This document shows, one piece after another, positions 24,553-33,886 of a DNA stretch of 64,000 bases. Source of the DNA: Candidatus Aminicenantes bacterium UBA2190 (GTDB lineage: Bacteria > Acidobacteriota > Aminicenantia > UBA2199); assembly GCA_002335385.1 (NCBI GenBank), contig DCVK01000071.1, positions 1 through 64,000 of the forward strand. Reading direction: 5' to 3'. Position numbers and translations under genes: made by a program. Position 1 is the stretch's first letter, and every line of letters starts with the position of its first letter. Below the pieces are notes generated by a model. It saw only the letters and a list, made by a program, of their open reading frames with translations. It ran no database searches and had not been told where the DNA came from.

Positions 24553-26088
24553 TCAGGACAGGTCCCGTGCCGCCGGCAGGCGGTTGAACATTTGCGTCAG
24601 CTGTCGCAGGCGGCGGCCGATCTCCGGGGTCAGCGCCCCCGGGGTCAGGCGCCAGCGCCAATTGCCCACGGCCTGGCCCGGGGTGTTCATACGGAAACGC
24701 TCGTCGTAGCCCAGGATGTCCTGCACGGGAAGCACAGCCAGGCGGGCCACCGACTGCATGGCCAGGCGGTTGAAGTGCCAGTGGAACTCGTCGCGATGGG
24801 CGAGACCCATGTAGTCCAGGACGGCCTGCTTCTGTGTTTCGCCCGTCTCCGGGCCGTAGAACCAGCCGTTGCTGGTGTTATTGTCATGGGTGCCGGTATA
24901 GACCAGGCAGTTGGCGTCGGTGAAGTTGTGGGGAAGGTAGGGGTTGGCGCTCTGGCCGTCGAAGGCGAACTGCAGGATCTTCATGCCCGGGAATCCCAGG
25001 CGTTCGCGCAAAGCCACTACCCCCGGCGTGATCTCGCCAAGGTCCTCGGCGACCAGTGGCAGCTCGCCCAGCTCCCGCTTCAGGTGATCGAAGAAGTCCA
25101 TCCCCGGCCCCGGATGCCAGCGGCCCTTGACCGCCGTCGGCTCCGCCTCCGGGATCGCCCAGTAGGAATCGAAGCCGCGGAAATGGTCGATCCGCAGCAC
25201 GTCGACCATTTGCAGCAGGTGACGGATGCGCTCCCGCCACCAAACCATGGTCGGAGCATGAAGCGCCCCGTCCTGCTGCCAGCGGTAAAGCGGGTTTCCC
25301 CAGCGCTGGCCGCTGGCGCTGAAGTAGTCGGGCGGGACGCCGGCCACGAACGCCGGCCGCCCCGTCCCCTTATCGACCTGAAAGATTTCGGGGCGCGACC
25401 AGGCGTCGGCGCTCTCGAAATTGACGTAGAAAGGGATGTCACCGATGAGACGCACCCCCTGGCGGTTGGCCGTTTCTTTCAGAGCCCGCCACTGGCTGAA
25501 AAAGATGAACTGCTCGAAGCGCCGCCGGCGGATGGCGTCCTGCAGCTCGTTTTGCCAGCGGGCGACGGCGGCAGGTTGGCGACGGGAGATCGCGTCGGGC
25601 CAGTCGGTCCAGCGGAAAGTAGCGAAGCGATCAGCCAGGGCGCGGAACAGGGCGTAATCCTCGAGCCAGCCCTTTTCCCTGGAGCAGAAGCCGGCGAAGG
25701 CGGAGTCGTCGCCTTCGGCGAAGAAACGCCGGGCGGACGCCTCCAGCCAGGCGGCGTTCCGGGCCGCAGCGGCGTCGAGGTCGCAGAAATCGCTCGCGGG
25801 GACGACTGCACCCGCGCGCAGCTCGTCGGCGCTGAGCCAGCCCCGCTCGTGAAGCGCTTGCGGGTCGATCAGCAGCTCGTTGCCGGCGAAGGTCGAAGGC
25901 GACGAGTAGGGAGAGAAATTCCAGTGCGGGCAGACCGGCCCCAGGGGCAGCACCTGCCAGTAGGACTGGCCGCTGGCGGCCAGGAAGGAGGCAAAGGCTG
26001 CGGCCTCGCGGCCCAGGGTGCCGCAATGGCGGTCGCCGGGCAGCGAAGTAATGTGCAGCAGCAGGCCGCTGGCGCGCTCAATGGCCAC
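24553..26088 (-). CDS. malQ: 4-alpha-glucanotransferase (amylomaltase)
   Basis: 511 aa, GH77. Transfers alpha-1,4-glucan segments between maltodextrins in glycogen or maltodextrin metabolism. Conserved blocks: ASGLLLHITSLPG at the N-terminus, SPYSSPSTFAGNELLID, GDIPFYVN, VDVLRIDHFRGF (nucleophile Asp), LVAEDLGEIT (acid-base Glu) and YTGTHDNNT (third acid). Start taken as GTG 26088, with AGGAGG 5-6 bases upstream and a usual family N-terminus; an ATG at 26148 in frame overlaps the stop of the diguanylate cyclase gene (ATGA) and would add 20 residues without conservation. Cotranscribed with the cyclase gene. Confidence 0.95.
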   Translation of the reverse strand: MAIERASGLLLHITSLPGDRHCGTLGREAAAFASFLAASGQSYWQVLPLGPVCPHWNFSPYSSPSTFAGNELLIDPQALHERGWLSADELRAGAVVPASDFCDLDAAAARNAAWLEASARRFFAEGDDSAFAGFCSREKGWLEDYALFRALADRFATFRWTDWPDAISRRQPAAVARWQNELQDAIRRRRFEQFIFFSQWRALKETANRQGVRLIGDIPFYVNFESADAWSRPEIFQVDKGTGRPAFVAGVPPDYFSASGQRWGNPLYRWQQDGALHAPTMVWWRERIRHLLQMVDVLRIDHFRGFDSYWAIPEAEPTAVKGRWHPGPGMDFFDHLKRELGELPLVAEDLGEITPGVVALRERLGFPGMKILQFAFDGQSANPYLPHNFTDANCLVYTGTHDNNTSNGWFYGPETGETQKQAVLDYMGLAHRDEFHWHFNRLAMQSVARLAVLPVQDILGYDERFRMNTPGQAVGNWRWRLTPGALTPEIGRRLRQLTQMFNRLPAARDLS

Positions 26089-26144
26089 GGGTTCCTCCTT
26101 GCAGGCCCCGTCCAGGCGGGGCGAGACGGCCGTTCCCGGCCCGG

Positions 26145-27299
26145 TCATTCGCTTTCCTTCTCGATGGCGTCATTGTAGATGACGGTGCGGTTGCGCCCCG
26201 ACTCCTTGGCGAAGTACAGCGCCTGGTCGGCGCGGTTGAGGATCTCGTCGGCGGCGGCCCCGTGCTCGGGATAGGCGGCCAGGCCGATGGAGATGGTGAG
26301 TTTCTTCTGCGGCTGCGTCTCGGCGCCGGGGAACGCCTGCTTCTCCATGCCCTCGCGCAGCCTCTCGGCGGCCAGGTAGGCGCCGACCTTGTCGGTCTGC
26401 GGCAGGATAATGACGAACTCGTCGCCGCCATACTTGGCCAGCAGGTCGCTGGCGCGGAACTTGCGGCGCATGAGGTCGGCGACGGCGCGCAGCGTCTCCG
26501 AGCCGCGCAGGTGCCCGTTATGGTCGTTGAAGTTCTTGAAGTGGTCGACGTCGAAGATGATCAGGGAATAGCTTCCGTCGTGGCGCTGCGATTTCCGGGT
26601 CTCGCGGTCGAGGAGCTGGAAGAAGTGCAACTGGTTGTACAGGCCCGTCAGGCCGTCGGTGACCGACAGCTCGCGTGACTGCCGCAGCAGCTCCTTGAGC
26701 AGATCCTCGTTGCGGTGCAGGTTCTTGGAGAGGTAGCCGGAGACGAGGTAGGTGAAGACGAACATGAAGTAATACGCCAGCAGGTCGGTGACCGTGGGGC
26801 CGGAGAAAAAACCCCGGCCCTCCTGCAGCAGGGCGATGGCCAGGAGCAGCGCCATGGAGGCCACGGTGTTGCGCAGGGCCCGGCGGTAGTCGACCAGGAA
26901 GGTGGAGATCACGATATAGACGATGATCAGGGCGATGACCGGGCTTTGCAGGCCGCCGGAGAAGAACACGGTCAGGGAGAAGGCGGCCAGGTCGAAGTCG
27001 AGCTGCCGCGCGACCCGGCGCGCCCATTCGTCGTAGCCCGCCGGCGGGGCGCTCGCCCTTTCCCGCCGGCGGATGGCCAGCAGGAACAGCAGGTTGGCGG
27101 CGACGGGCAGCAGGAAGACCAGCAGCGCATCCAGCGGGTTGATGGGCGAGCGCCGGGCCAGGAAACGGTAGGCCAGGAAGAAGGCCATGATGAAGACCGG
27201 GTAGACCCAGCGGATGCGCACCAGCCAGAGGTTCTTGCCGATCATGTGCCGCAGCGCCAGGGTGTCGGGATGCGGCGTGTCCGTTGCCTCGCCTTTCAT
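26145..27299 (-). CDS. Membrane diguanylate cyclase (GGDEF)
   Basis: 384 aa. About six membrane helices in the first 205 residues, a short coiled region, then a GGDEF domain with YGGDEF intact (about 289-294) and an allosteric I-site RASD five residues before it, so it should make cyclic di-GMP and be inhibited by it. No recognised sensor motif apart from the membrane part. Its ATG lies only 6 bases after a promoter -10 box with no Shine-Dalgarno: leaderless. Divergent from the sdh operon, with which it shares the promoter region; cotranscribed with malQ downstream. Confidence 0.92.
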   Translation of the reverse strand: MKGEATDTPHPDTLALRHMIGKNLWLVRIRWVYPVFIMAFFLAYRFLARRSPINPLDALLVFLLPVAANLLFLLAIRRRERASAPPAGYDEWARRVARQLDFDLAAFSLTVFFSGGLQSPVIALIIVYIVISTFLVDYRRALRNTVASMALLLAIALLQEGRGFFSGPTVTDLLAYYFMFVFTYLVSGYLSKNLHRNEDLLKELLRQSRELSVTDGLTGLYNQLHFFQLLDRETRKSQRHDGSYSLIIFDVDHFKNFNDHNGHLRGSETLRAVADLMRRKFRASDLLAKYGGDEFVIILPQTDKVGAYLAAERLREGMEKQAFPGAETQPQKKLTISIGLAAYPEHGAAADEILNRADQALYFAKESGRNRTVIYNDAIEKESE

Positions 27300-27305
27300 C
27301 CCACT

Positions 27306-27334
27306 AAAATATTTTTTTTCGCGGCAAAAGTCAA
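27306..27334 (-). promoter_or_regulatory. Promoter giving a leaderless diguanylate cyclase transcript
   Basis: Minus strand: TTGACT (27334-27329), 17-base spacer, TATTTT (27311-27306), then AGTGGG and the ATG at 27299. Confidence 0.65.
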
Positions 27335-27342
27335 ATGGGCGA

Positions 27343-27371
27343 TTGAAGTTACTTTCATAAAATACTACAAT
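27343..27371 (+). promoter_or_regulatory. Sigma70-type promoter for sdhCDAB
   Basis: TTGAAG (27343-27348), 17-base spacer, TACAAT (27366-27371). The expected transcription start near 27378 rules out the ATG at 27370 as the sdhC start. Confidence 0.7.
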
Positions 27372-27405
27372 GCTTTTTCATCGATCTCACGTCAAGGAGG
27401 AGAGC

Positions 27406-27780
27406 TTGTACAAGAGAACGCGCTTCTATGACTTCACGTACTACAATTTCATCGGCTCCTGGGCCTGGATCCTGCACCGGCTCTCGGGCCTGGCGCTCAT
27501 TTTTTACCTGAGCCTGCACATCTGGGTCATCAACAGCCTGACCTACGGCGAGAAGACGTTCAACGACGTCATGACCTTCCTGAACAGCCCGTTGTTCAAG
27601 CTGCTGGAGGTGGGCCTGTGGGGCGTCATCCTCTTCCACGCCTTCAACGGCGCGCGCATCGTCATCGTCGATTTCTTCAAGGGCTCGCTGGCGCACAAGA
27701 AGCTGTTCGTCGCGCTGATCGCCGCGGCCTTCGTCCTGTGGGCGCTGGGCTCCTTCCTGCTCCTGCGCCACGCGTTCTAG
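27406..27780 (+). CDS. sdhC: Succinate dehydrogenase/fumarate reductase membrane subunit C
   Basis: 124 aa, three membrane helices. Anchors the complex and binds quinone and heme b with SdhD. Typical features: an Arg/Ser in LHRLSGLAL, His in FYLSLHIW as a heme ligand candidate, and LFHAFNGARIV. The start is TTG 27406, with AAGGAGG five bases upstream and the family start YKRTRFYDFTYY; the ATG at 27370 overlaps the -10 box. First gene of sdhCDAB. Confidence 0.88.
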   Translation: MYKRTRFYDFTYYNFIGSWAWILHRLSGLALIFYLSLHIWVINSLTYGEKTFNDVMTFLNSPLFKLLEVGLWGVILFHAFNGARIVIVDFFKGSLAHKKLFVALIAAAFVLWALGSFLLLRHAF

Positions 27781-27790
27781 GGAGGGCACG

Positions 27791-28165
27791 ATGGAAAAGA
27801 ACTTCAAGCAATCCTCGCGCTCGGGGGCGGTCGCCTGGCTGCTGCAGCGCATCTCGGCCGTCATCCTGTTCGTCCTGCTCCTCTTCCATTTCCTTACCTA
27901 CCACTTCCTGACCCGGGGCCGGTCGGTCGACTACCAGCAGGTCCTGGAGCGGTCCCAGAGCTGGTGGTTCCCGCTGCTGCAGTTCGCCTTCCTGCTCACC
28001 GCCCTGTACCACGGCCTGAACGGGGTCTGGTCGGTCCTGGAGGACTACACCGCGAGCAGGGGCTGGCGCCTGGTCTGGTTCAGCCTGCTGCTCACGGTCG
28101 GGTTGGCGCTGCTGTTCGTCGGCACCCTGACCATCATCAAGCTCTACACCCTGAAGGTTGCCTGA
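27791..28165 (+). CDS. sdhD: Succinate dehydrogenase/fumarate reductase membrane subunit D
   Basis: 124 aa, three membrane helices, with LQRISAVILFVLLLFHFL and TALYHGLNGVWSVLEDY carrying candidate heme-ligand His and the quinone-site surroundings. It pairs with SdhC to hold SdhAB on the membrane. It starts 10 bases after sdhC with GGGAGG before ATG. Confidence 0.85.
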   Translation: MEKNFKQSSRSGAVAWLLQRISAVILFVLLLFHFLTYHFLTRGRSVDYQQVLERSQSWWFPLLQFAFLLTALYHGLNGVWSVLEDYTASRGWRLVWFSLLLTVGLALLFVGTLTIIKLYTLKVA

Positions 28166-28177
28166 AGGAGCGACACC

Positions 28178-29908
28178 ATGAAGATCGAAGAAGCAAGAAG
28201 ATATCACAAGATCGACGCCGTGATCGTCGGCGCCGGCCTGGCCGGCCTGCGCGCCGCCCTGGAGGTGGCCAAGAGCGGGCTGAGCGCCGCCGTGATCACC
28301 AAGGTCTACCCGACGCGCTCGCATTCGGGCGGGGCCCAGGGGGGCATCGCCGCCGCCCTGGCCAACGTCAGCGAGGACTCCCTGGAAGCCCACATGTTCG
28401 ACACCATCAAGGGCAGCGACTACCTGGCCGACCAGGACATCATCGAACGCTTCGTCAACGAGGCGCTCAAGACAGTCTACGAGTTCGAGCACATGGGCGT
28501 CCCCTTCTCGCGCACCGAGGACGGCCGCATCAACCAGCGCCCCTTCGGCGGCCATTCGGCGCCGCGGGCGTGCTTCGCCCAGGACATCACCGGCCACGTG
28601 CTGCTGCACACCCTTTACGAGCAGTGCCTGCAGCACAATGTCCTGTTCTTCAACGAGTTCCAGGTGCTTTCGCTGCTGCTCAGGGACGACGTCTGCCGCG
28701 GCCTGGTGGCCTGGGACATCCGCGCGGGCGGGCTGCATATCTTCCAGACCCGGGCGGTGCTGCTGGCCACCGGCGGCTACGGCCGCGCCTGGAAGGTCAC
28801 TTCCAACGCCCACGCCAACACCGGTGACGGCGTGGCCCTGGTGCTCGAGGCCGGGCTGCCGCTGGAGGACATGGAATTCGTCCAGTTCCATCCCACCGGG
28901 CTCTACAAGCACGGCATCCTCCTTTCCGAGGCCGCCCGCGGTGAAGGCGCCTACATCGTCAATGACCGCAACGAGCGCTTCATGAAGACCTACGCCGCGG
29001 CCAAGATGGAACTGGCGCCGCGCGACGTGGTCTCGCGCGCCGAGCAGACCGAGATCAACGAGGGCCGCGGCATCCACGGCCAGGACTACGTCTACCTCGA
29101 CCTGCGCCACCTGGGGCGGGAGAAGATCCTGTCGCGCCTGCCGCAGATCTACGACCTGGCCCTGAACTATCTCAAGGTCGACGCCATCCAGGAGCCGGTC
29201 CCCATCCAGCCCACCGCGCACTACTCGATGGGCGGCATCCCGGCCAACGTGCGCACCGAGGTGATCAAGGACGCCGCCGGCCAGGTGGTCAAGGGACTGT
29301 ACACCGCCGGCGAAGCGTCCTGCCTTTCGCTGCACGGCGCCAATCGCCTGGGCACCAACTCGCTGCAGGACGCGGCCACCTTCGGCCGCATCGCCGGCAT
29401 CCACATGACCGAGTTCTGCCGCAAGAACGCCTTCTCCGACCTGCCGGTCAAGCCGCTGGAGACCGCCCAGGGCAAGATCGACCGCCTGTGGTCGGGCGGC
29501 AAGGAGCGCCACGCCCCCATCCGGGAAATCCTGCAGGAGAACATGACCCGGGCCATGGGCGTATTCCGCAACCAGGACGACATGCTCAAGATGCTGGCCG
29601 TCATCAAGGAGCTGCAGGAGCGCTACCAGCAGGTGGGGGTCGACGACCATGGCCAGGCCTTCAACCTCGACCTGGTCGAGGCCCTGGAGCTGGAGAACCT
29701 GCTCAGCTTTTCGGAGGTCATCGTCGAGGGCGCCCTGGCGCGCAAGGAGTCGCGCGGCGCCCATTTCCGCAGCGATTTCCCCAAGCGCAACGACGGCGAC
29801 TGGCTGCGCCATACGCTGGCCTGGCGCCGCGGCGGCAAGATCGTCCTGGACTTCAGCAAGGCGGTGGTCATTTACCCGCAATACCAGCCGCAGGAAAGGA
29901 AATACTAG
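28178..29908 (+). CDS. sdhA: Succinate dehydrogenase flavoprotein subunit
   Basis: 576 aa. Binds FAD covalently (RSHSGGAQGGI, His in this motif) and oxidises succinate to fumarate, or the reverse. Nucleotide-binding fold IVGAGLAGLRAA at the N-terminus (about 16-27), substrate loops FHPTGLYKHGIL and SEAARGEGAYIVN, active-site Arg regions, and GANRLGTNSL near the C-terminal half are all present. Full length. Sequence does not decide whether the enzyme runs as succinate dehydrogenase or fumarate reductase; gene order C-D-A-B and two anchors are those of classic SQR. Twelve bases after sdhD. Confidence 0.96.
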   Translation: MKIEEARRYHKIDAVIVGAGLAGLRAALEVAKSGLSAAVITKVYPTRSHSGGAQGGIAAALANVSEDSLEAHMFDTIKGSDYLADQDIIERFVNEALKTVYEFEHMGVPFSRTEDGRINQRPFGGHSAPRACFAQDITGHVLLHTLYEQCLQHNVLFFNEFQVLSLLLRDDVCRGLVAWDIRAGGLHIFQTRAVLLATGGYGRAWKVTSNAHANTGDGVALVLEAGLPLEDMEFVQFHPTGLYKHGILLSEAARGEGAYIVNDRNERFMKTYAAAKMELAPRDVVSRAEQTEINEGRGIHGQDYVYLDLRHLGREKILSRLPQIYDLALNYLKVDAIQEPVPIQPTAHYSMGGIPANVRTEVIKDAAGQVVKGLYTAGEASCLSLHGANRLGTNSLQDAATFGRIAGIHMTEFCRKNAFSDLPVKPLETAQGKIDRLWSGGKERHAPIREILQENMTRAMGVFRNQDDMLKMLAVIKELQERYQQVGVDDHGQAFNLDLVEALELENLLSFSEVIVEGALARKESRGAHFRSDFPKRNDGDWLRHTLAWRRGGKIVLDFSKAVVIYPQYQPQERKY

Positions 29909-29918
29909 GAGGAGCACC

Positions 29919-30626
29919 ATGGCCAAGATCGACATCCACGTGAACATACTGCGCTACCGGCCGGAGAGCGACGAGAAGCCCCGCTGGCAGGAATTCGCCA
30001 TTTCCGTCGACGACGAGTCGACCGTCCTGGACGTGCTCAACGAGATCCACTGGCAGCACGACGGCACCCTGGCCTACCGCCGCTCCTGCCGCAGCTCGAT
30101 CTGCGGCTCCTGCGCCATGAAGGTCAACGGCCGCAACGTGCTGGCCTGCGAGACCCCCATCCATCGCTTCGGCAGAAAGCTGAAGATCGAGCCGCTGTCG
30201 GGCTTCCAGATCATCAAGGACCTGGTCGTCGACCTCGATCCCTTCTTCGAGAAGCTCCAGCGCATCAAGCCCTACCTGATCCTCGACAAGTCGCTGCCCG
30301 ACAAGGAGTTCGTGCAGACGCCGGCGCAGCTGGAGCAGATCGGCGAGTCCACGCTGTGCATCCTCTGCGCCGCCTGCAGCGCCGCCTGCCCCAGCTCGTG
30401 GCCCAACAGCGAGTACCTGGGCCCGGCGGCCCTGCTCAAGGCCTACCGCTTCGTCTTCGACAGCCGCGACGACGGCGCCGACCAGCGCCTGGAGATCGTC
30501 AACGACAAGAACGGCGTCTGGCGCTGTCACACCATCTTCAACTGCATGGAGGCCTGCCCCAAGAAGATCAAGATCACCGAGTATTTGTCGCGCCTGAAGC
30601 TGAAGGTGGTGGAGAATTCGCTTTAG
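29919..30626 (+). CDS. sdhB: Succinate dehydrogenase iron-sulfur subunit
   Basis: 235 aa. Carries electrons from FAD to quinone through [2Fe-2S] (CRSSICGSC, plus a later Cys), [4Fe-4S] (CILCAACSAAC) and [3Fe-4S] (CHTIFNCMEACP) clusters. ATG 29919 follows TAGGAGGAGCACC, and the protein starts MAKIDIHVNILRY, as usual. Last gene of sdhCDAB. A heptad repeat follows the stop. Confidence 0.96.
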   Translation: MAKIDIHVNILRYRPESDEKPRWQEFAISVDDESTVLDVLNEIHWQHDGTLAYRRSCRSSICGSCAMKVNGRNVLACETPIHRFGRKLKIEPLSGFQIIKDLVVDLDPFFEKLQRIKPYLILDKSLPDKEFVQTPAQLEQIGESTLCILCAACSAACPSSWPNSEYLGPAALLKAYRFVFDSRDDGADQRLEIVNDKNGVWRCHTIFNCMEACPKKIKITEYLSRLKLKVVENSL

Positions 30627-30635
30627 CAGAAGGCC

Positions 30636-30663
30636 GCAGACGCACGACGTCAGACGTTAGCAG
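30636..30663 (+). repeat. Short heptamer array after sdhB
   Basis: GCAGACG, CACGACG, TCAGACG, TTAGCAG: four units of seven bases. The rest of the 155-base gap before the next gene shows no clear feature besides A/T-rich promoter-like text near 30735-30760. Confidence 0.55.
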
Positions 30664-30781
30664 GAGAAGAACCAGAAGGCGACGGGCGCCAGGGGTTGGC
30701 CGCGATTTCGGGAAAATCATCATGGATTGAGATTTGTCGCGGAATTTCATATATCATCACCTTGGACAAGGAGGACGTGTA

Positions 30782-32386
30782 ATGATCAATTTAAAAAAGG
30801 CATTTTTCCTGTTCCTGGGTCTGGCATACGCCGGCGGGCTGTTCGCCGCCAACAGCATCACACTGGTCTCTCCCAACAGCGGCGTGAACCTGACCTCCGG
30901 CCAGAAGGCGCACATCCACTGGACGTTCAGCGGTTATCCCGACAGCACTCCGGTGCGCATCGTACTCTGGCAGAACGGGGTCAAGAAAGGCGAGATCGCG
31001 ACCAACATCCCCATCCGCTCCGGCCAGTACACGGCGGGGAACGGGGGCTTCATGTGGACGGTGGGGGATTACGAGGGCGGTACCGCCGCCGCCGGCTGCG
31101 GCTATTCCATCAACGTGCGGGTACAGGAAACCTCCGGAGAGAGCTCCATGAGCTCCCTGCCCTTCTGCATCGTCGGCCAGGGTCAGGGCTCCATCGTGGT
31201 GAGCGCGCCCAACGGCGGGGAAAAATACAGCCTGGGATCCCAGAAAGAGATCCGCTGGACGTCGAGCGGGCTGACCGGCAACGTCCGGATCCGCCTGCGC
31301 CTTCCCGGCGAGGGCATGGACCGGGCCATCGCCACCAGCGTGCCGATCTCCGAGGGCAAATTCCTTTGGAAGGTCGGCGACCTGCTCGATCCGCATCCCG
31401 ACCTGACCGGGCCTAAATCCGGGCTCAAGATCGTCGTCCAGACCCTGAGCGGCGATTTCAGCGATGAGAGCGACGGAACGTTCGAGGTGGTGAGCGCGAG
31501 CATTCCCATCATCATTCAGCCCCGGGTCAGCAATTGGATCAAGGTGCAGAGCCCCGTCGACGGCGCATCTTTCCAGCGCATCGGGGACTGCGACATCGCC
31601 TGGACCTTCTCCGACTCCCTCAAGGGCAAGAAAGCCAAGCTCCTGCTGCTCAAGTCCGGCGGCGGCACGCAGATGGTGATCGAGCCGCAGCTGCCGCTGA
31701 ACATCGACGACTACCACTGGAACATTCCCGGCGCCGACGCCCTGCCCGCCGGCGATTACCGCGTCCGCCTGCAGTCGCTTGACCATCCGGGCGTTTTTGG
31801 CGACAGCGGGCTGTTCAAGATCACGGCTTATGTGCACCAGCTTGCGCCCAAGTACACGTTCACGCCGGTCATCACCAACAAGGGCCGTTATCACGTGCAT
31901 CGTGACAGCAATAATGTTTTCATCATGGCCCCTGAGGGTCTGGAAATCCCCGACCCCGGGCCTTCCTGTTGCCGCCTCGGCTGGACGAACCGCTGCGAAG
32001 ACGAATGGAACATCAACTGGATATACCGCAGCCACCTGGCGCTGAATGTGAGCAAGATCCCGGCGTCGGCGTCGGTGGTCAGCGCGCGCCTGACATGGAC
32101 CACCAGCGGGGGCAACCCGACGGCGATCCGCCTCTTCAAGCTGACCGCCCCCTGGGACGGCGATTGGAAGACCCTTTTCTCCATCCCCTGCACGGAGATC
32201 GGCCTCAACCACCCCACGCAGCTGCGGGACGCGGTGCGGGAGTGGGTGCAGCAGCCGGGCAAGAACTACGGGCTGGTGCTTGTCGGCGCGGACGAAAGCA
32301 TGAATTGCAGCCACGCCAAGAAAAGCATCCACATCCTGTGCGACCTCAAGCTGGAGGTGGAAACCCAGCTGACGGTCGTGGATTGA
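30782..32386 (+). CDS. Secreted Kre9/Knh1-like (Ser-Thr-rich GPI-type) repeat protein
   Basis: 534 aa. Signal peptide (about 1-20, ending LFAA) and three or more tandem beta domains of the type first named for fungal GPI-anchored cell-wall proteins (PF10342-like): ITLVSPNSGVNLTSGQKAHIHWTF, VVSAPNGGEKYSLGSQKEIRWT, and IKVQSPVDGASFQRIGDCDIAWTF (each split here). The C-terminal 170 residues resemble a DNRLRE-like domain (SHLALNVSKIPASASVVSARLTW). Start ATG 30782 follows AAGGAGG by 7 bases; an in-frame ATG at 30734 lacks a signal peptide. Two shorter paralogs lie at 38.2-39.8 kb. Extracellular, role unknown. An intrinsic terminator follows. Confidence 0.85.
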   Translation: MINLKKAFFLFLGLAYAGGLFAANSITLVSPNSGVNLTSGQKAHIHWTFSGYPDSTPVRIVLWQNGVKKGEIATNIPIRSGQYTAGNGGFMWTVGDYEGGTAAAGCGYSINVRVQETSGESSMSSLPFCIVGQGQGSIVVSAPNGGEKYSLGSQKEIRWTSSGLTGNVRIRLRLPGEGMDRAIATSVPISEGKFLWKVGDLLDPHPDLTGPKSGLKIVVQTLSGDFSDESDGTFEVVSASIPIIIQPRVSNWIKVQSPVDGASFQRIGDCDIAWTFSDSLKGKKAKLLLLKSGGGTQMVIEPQLPLNIDDYHWNIPGADALPAGDYRVRLQSLDHPGVFGDSGLFKITAYVHQLAPKYTFTPVITNKGRYHVHRDSNNVFIMAPEGLEIPDPGPSCCRLGWTNRCEDEWNINWIYRSHLALNVSKIPASASVVSARLTWTTSGGNPTAIRLFKLTAPWDGDWKTLFSIPCTEIGLNHPTQLRDAVREWVQQPGKNYGLVLVGADESMNCSHAKKSIHILCDLKLEVETQLTVVD

Positions 32387-32410
32387 ACGGGAACGGTTCC
32401 TGAAGAAACC

Positions 32411-32468
32411 GGGCGTCGGGCGTCAGTGAGAAAAGCAAGGCAACGGACTCCTCTTTTCTGACGCCGGG
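32411..32468 (+). repeat. Imperfect inverted repeat of GGGCGTC heptamers
   Basis: GGGCGTC twice (32411-32424) faces CTTTTCTGACGCCGGGC around 32452-32468; GGCGTCAG..AAAAG pairs with CTTTTCTGACGCC. Lies between converging genes. The remaining bases to 32523 hold nothing recognisable. Confidence 0.5.
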
Positions 32469-32523
32469 CACCGGAGGTCTTTTCGTGAAAGCATTCGCGG
32501 ACCGTATGGCAGGATGTTTTTTC

Positions 32524-32562
32524 ATGCCAACGTCTAGCGTCTAACGCCTGGCATCTTTTTTT
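32524..32562 (+). terminator. Intrinsic terminator after the Kre9-like gene
   Basis: ATGCCA (32524-32529) pairs with TGGCAT (32549-32554) and is followed by C and seven T. The loop is again made of 7-base words (ACGTCTA, GCGTCTA, ACGCCTG). Confidence 0.65.
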
Positions 32563-33886
32563 AAAGCAAATCGCTGGCCAGCTCGGCCAGCATGGAGCGC
32601 TCCCCCTTCTCCAGGGTGATGTGCGAATAGATCTTCTGCCCCTTCATGCGGTGGATCAGGTAGGTGAGGCCGTTGGAGCGGGCGTCCAGGTAGGGGGTGT
32701 CGATCTGGTAGGGGTCGCCGGTGAAGACCACCTTGGTCCCTTCGCCGGCGCGGGTGATGATGGTCTTCACCTCGTGCGGCGTCAGGTTCTGGGCCTCGTC
32801 GACGATGAAGAAGATGCGCTCGAGGCTGCGGCCGCGAATATAGGACAGCGGGGTGATGCAGAGCTTCTTGTCCTCCAGCATGTTGTTGATGCGCTTGTAT
32901 TCAGTGGAGTGTTCGTTGAACTGGTGCTTGATCACCGCCAGGTTGTCGAACAGCGGCTGCATGAAGGGGTCGAGCTTGGAATCGATATCGCCCGGCAGGA
33001 AACCCATGTCGCGGTTGGACAGGGGGATGATGGGCCGGGCCAGATAGATCTGCCGGAACTGCCGGCTCATCTCCAGGGCGGCCGCCAGGGCCACCAGTGT
33101 CTTGCCGGTCCCGGCCTTGCCCATCAGGGTGACCAGCAGCACGCCGGGGTGGGTCAGGGCATGGAGGGCGAAGATCTGCTCGGCGTTCCTGGGCGTGATG
33201 CCGAAGGCGGGTTTCTTCTCGATGCGCTCCAGCCGGCCCGATTCGGGGTTGTGGTAGGTCAGGACCGACTTGCTGCCGTTCTTCAGGATGCAGTACTCGT
33301 GGGGCTGCAGGTCGTGCAGGCCGATAGCGGCGGGGTCGAGTCCTCCCGCCTCACTGTACATCCGCGAGATCATGTCGCCGGGCACGTCCGGCAGCGATCG
33401 CTTGCCGGCATACAGCCGGTCGATGTCCTGGATGCGGTCGGTGAAATAGTCCTGGGCCACGATCTCCAGCGACTTGGCCTTCAGGCGCAGGTTCACGTCC
33501 TTGGAGACCAGGACGACCTGGCCGGTGCCCGGCTTCTGCTTCCGCGACAGATAGTAGGCCACGCTCAGGATACGATGGTCGGGCCGGTTCTCGGTGAACA
33601 TGCTCGTCACGGCGGGTTCCTGCAGGTGCTCGGTGATGATGCGGATCTTGCCGCCCTTGCGGCTGATCTTTGTTCCGCCCTTGAGGATCTTGTCGCCGGA
33701 GAGGGTGTCCAGGATGCGGATGAACTCCCGGGAGTTGAAATTGATCTGGTCGCTTCCCCTCTTGAACTGGTCCAGCTCTTCCAGGACGGTGATGGGAATC
33801 GCGATGTCGTTGTCCTCGAAGCTGTAGATGCACTCGTAATCGTGAAGAATGACGTTGGTGTCTAGGACAAATGTCTTTTTGGCCAT
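32561..33886 (-). CDS. PhoH-family ATPase with N-terminal PIN domain (YlaK/PhoH2 type)
   Basis: 441 aa. N-terminal PIN ribonuclease domain (about 5-150; FVLDTNVILHD with the first acidic ligand, VVLVSKDVNLRLKA near the last) fused to a PhoH ATPase/helicase domain (about 225-441; GKAGTGKT Walker A near 255, IFFIVDEAQN Walker B, FTGDPYQID). PhoH2 proteins unwind and cut RNA; in some bacteria they sit with an antitoxin. Here a VapBC pair lies just upstream but is a separate unit. The A-tract and AGGTGATCC before the ATG give a weak ribosome site. The gap 33887-34009 shows no clear feature. Confidence 0.9.
   Translation of the reverse strand: MAKKTFVLDTNVILHDYECIYSFEDNDIAIPITVLEELDQFKRGSDQINFNSREFIRILDTLSGDKILKGGTKISRKGGKIRIITEHLQEPAVTSMFTENRPDHRILSVAYYLSRKQKPGTGQVVLVSKDVNLRLKAKSLEIVAQDYFTDRIQDIDRLYAGKRSLPDVPGDMISRMYSEAGGLDPAAIGLHDLQPHEYCILKNGSKSVLTYHNPESGRLERIEKKPAFGITPRNAEQIFALHALTHPGVLLVTLMGKAGTGKTLVALAAALEMSRQFRQIYLARPIIPLSNRDMGFLPGDIDSKLDPFMQPLFDNLAVIKHQFNEHSTEYKRINNMLEDKKLCITPLSYIRGRSLERIFFIVDEAQNLTPHEVKTIITRAGEGTKVVFTGDPYQIDTPYLDARSNGLTYLIHRMKGQKIYSHITLEKGERSMLAELASDLL

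Noticed and set aside
27370..27372. ATG at 27370 as sdhC start
   Set aside because: It overlaps the -10 box of the sdh promoter; TTG 27406 has a strong AAGGAGG and matches the family start.
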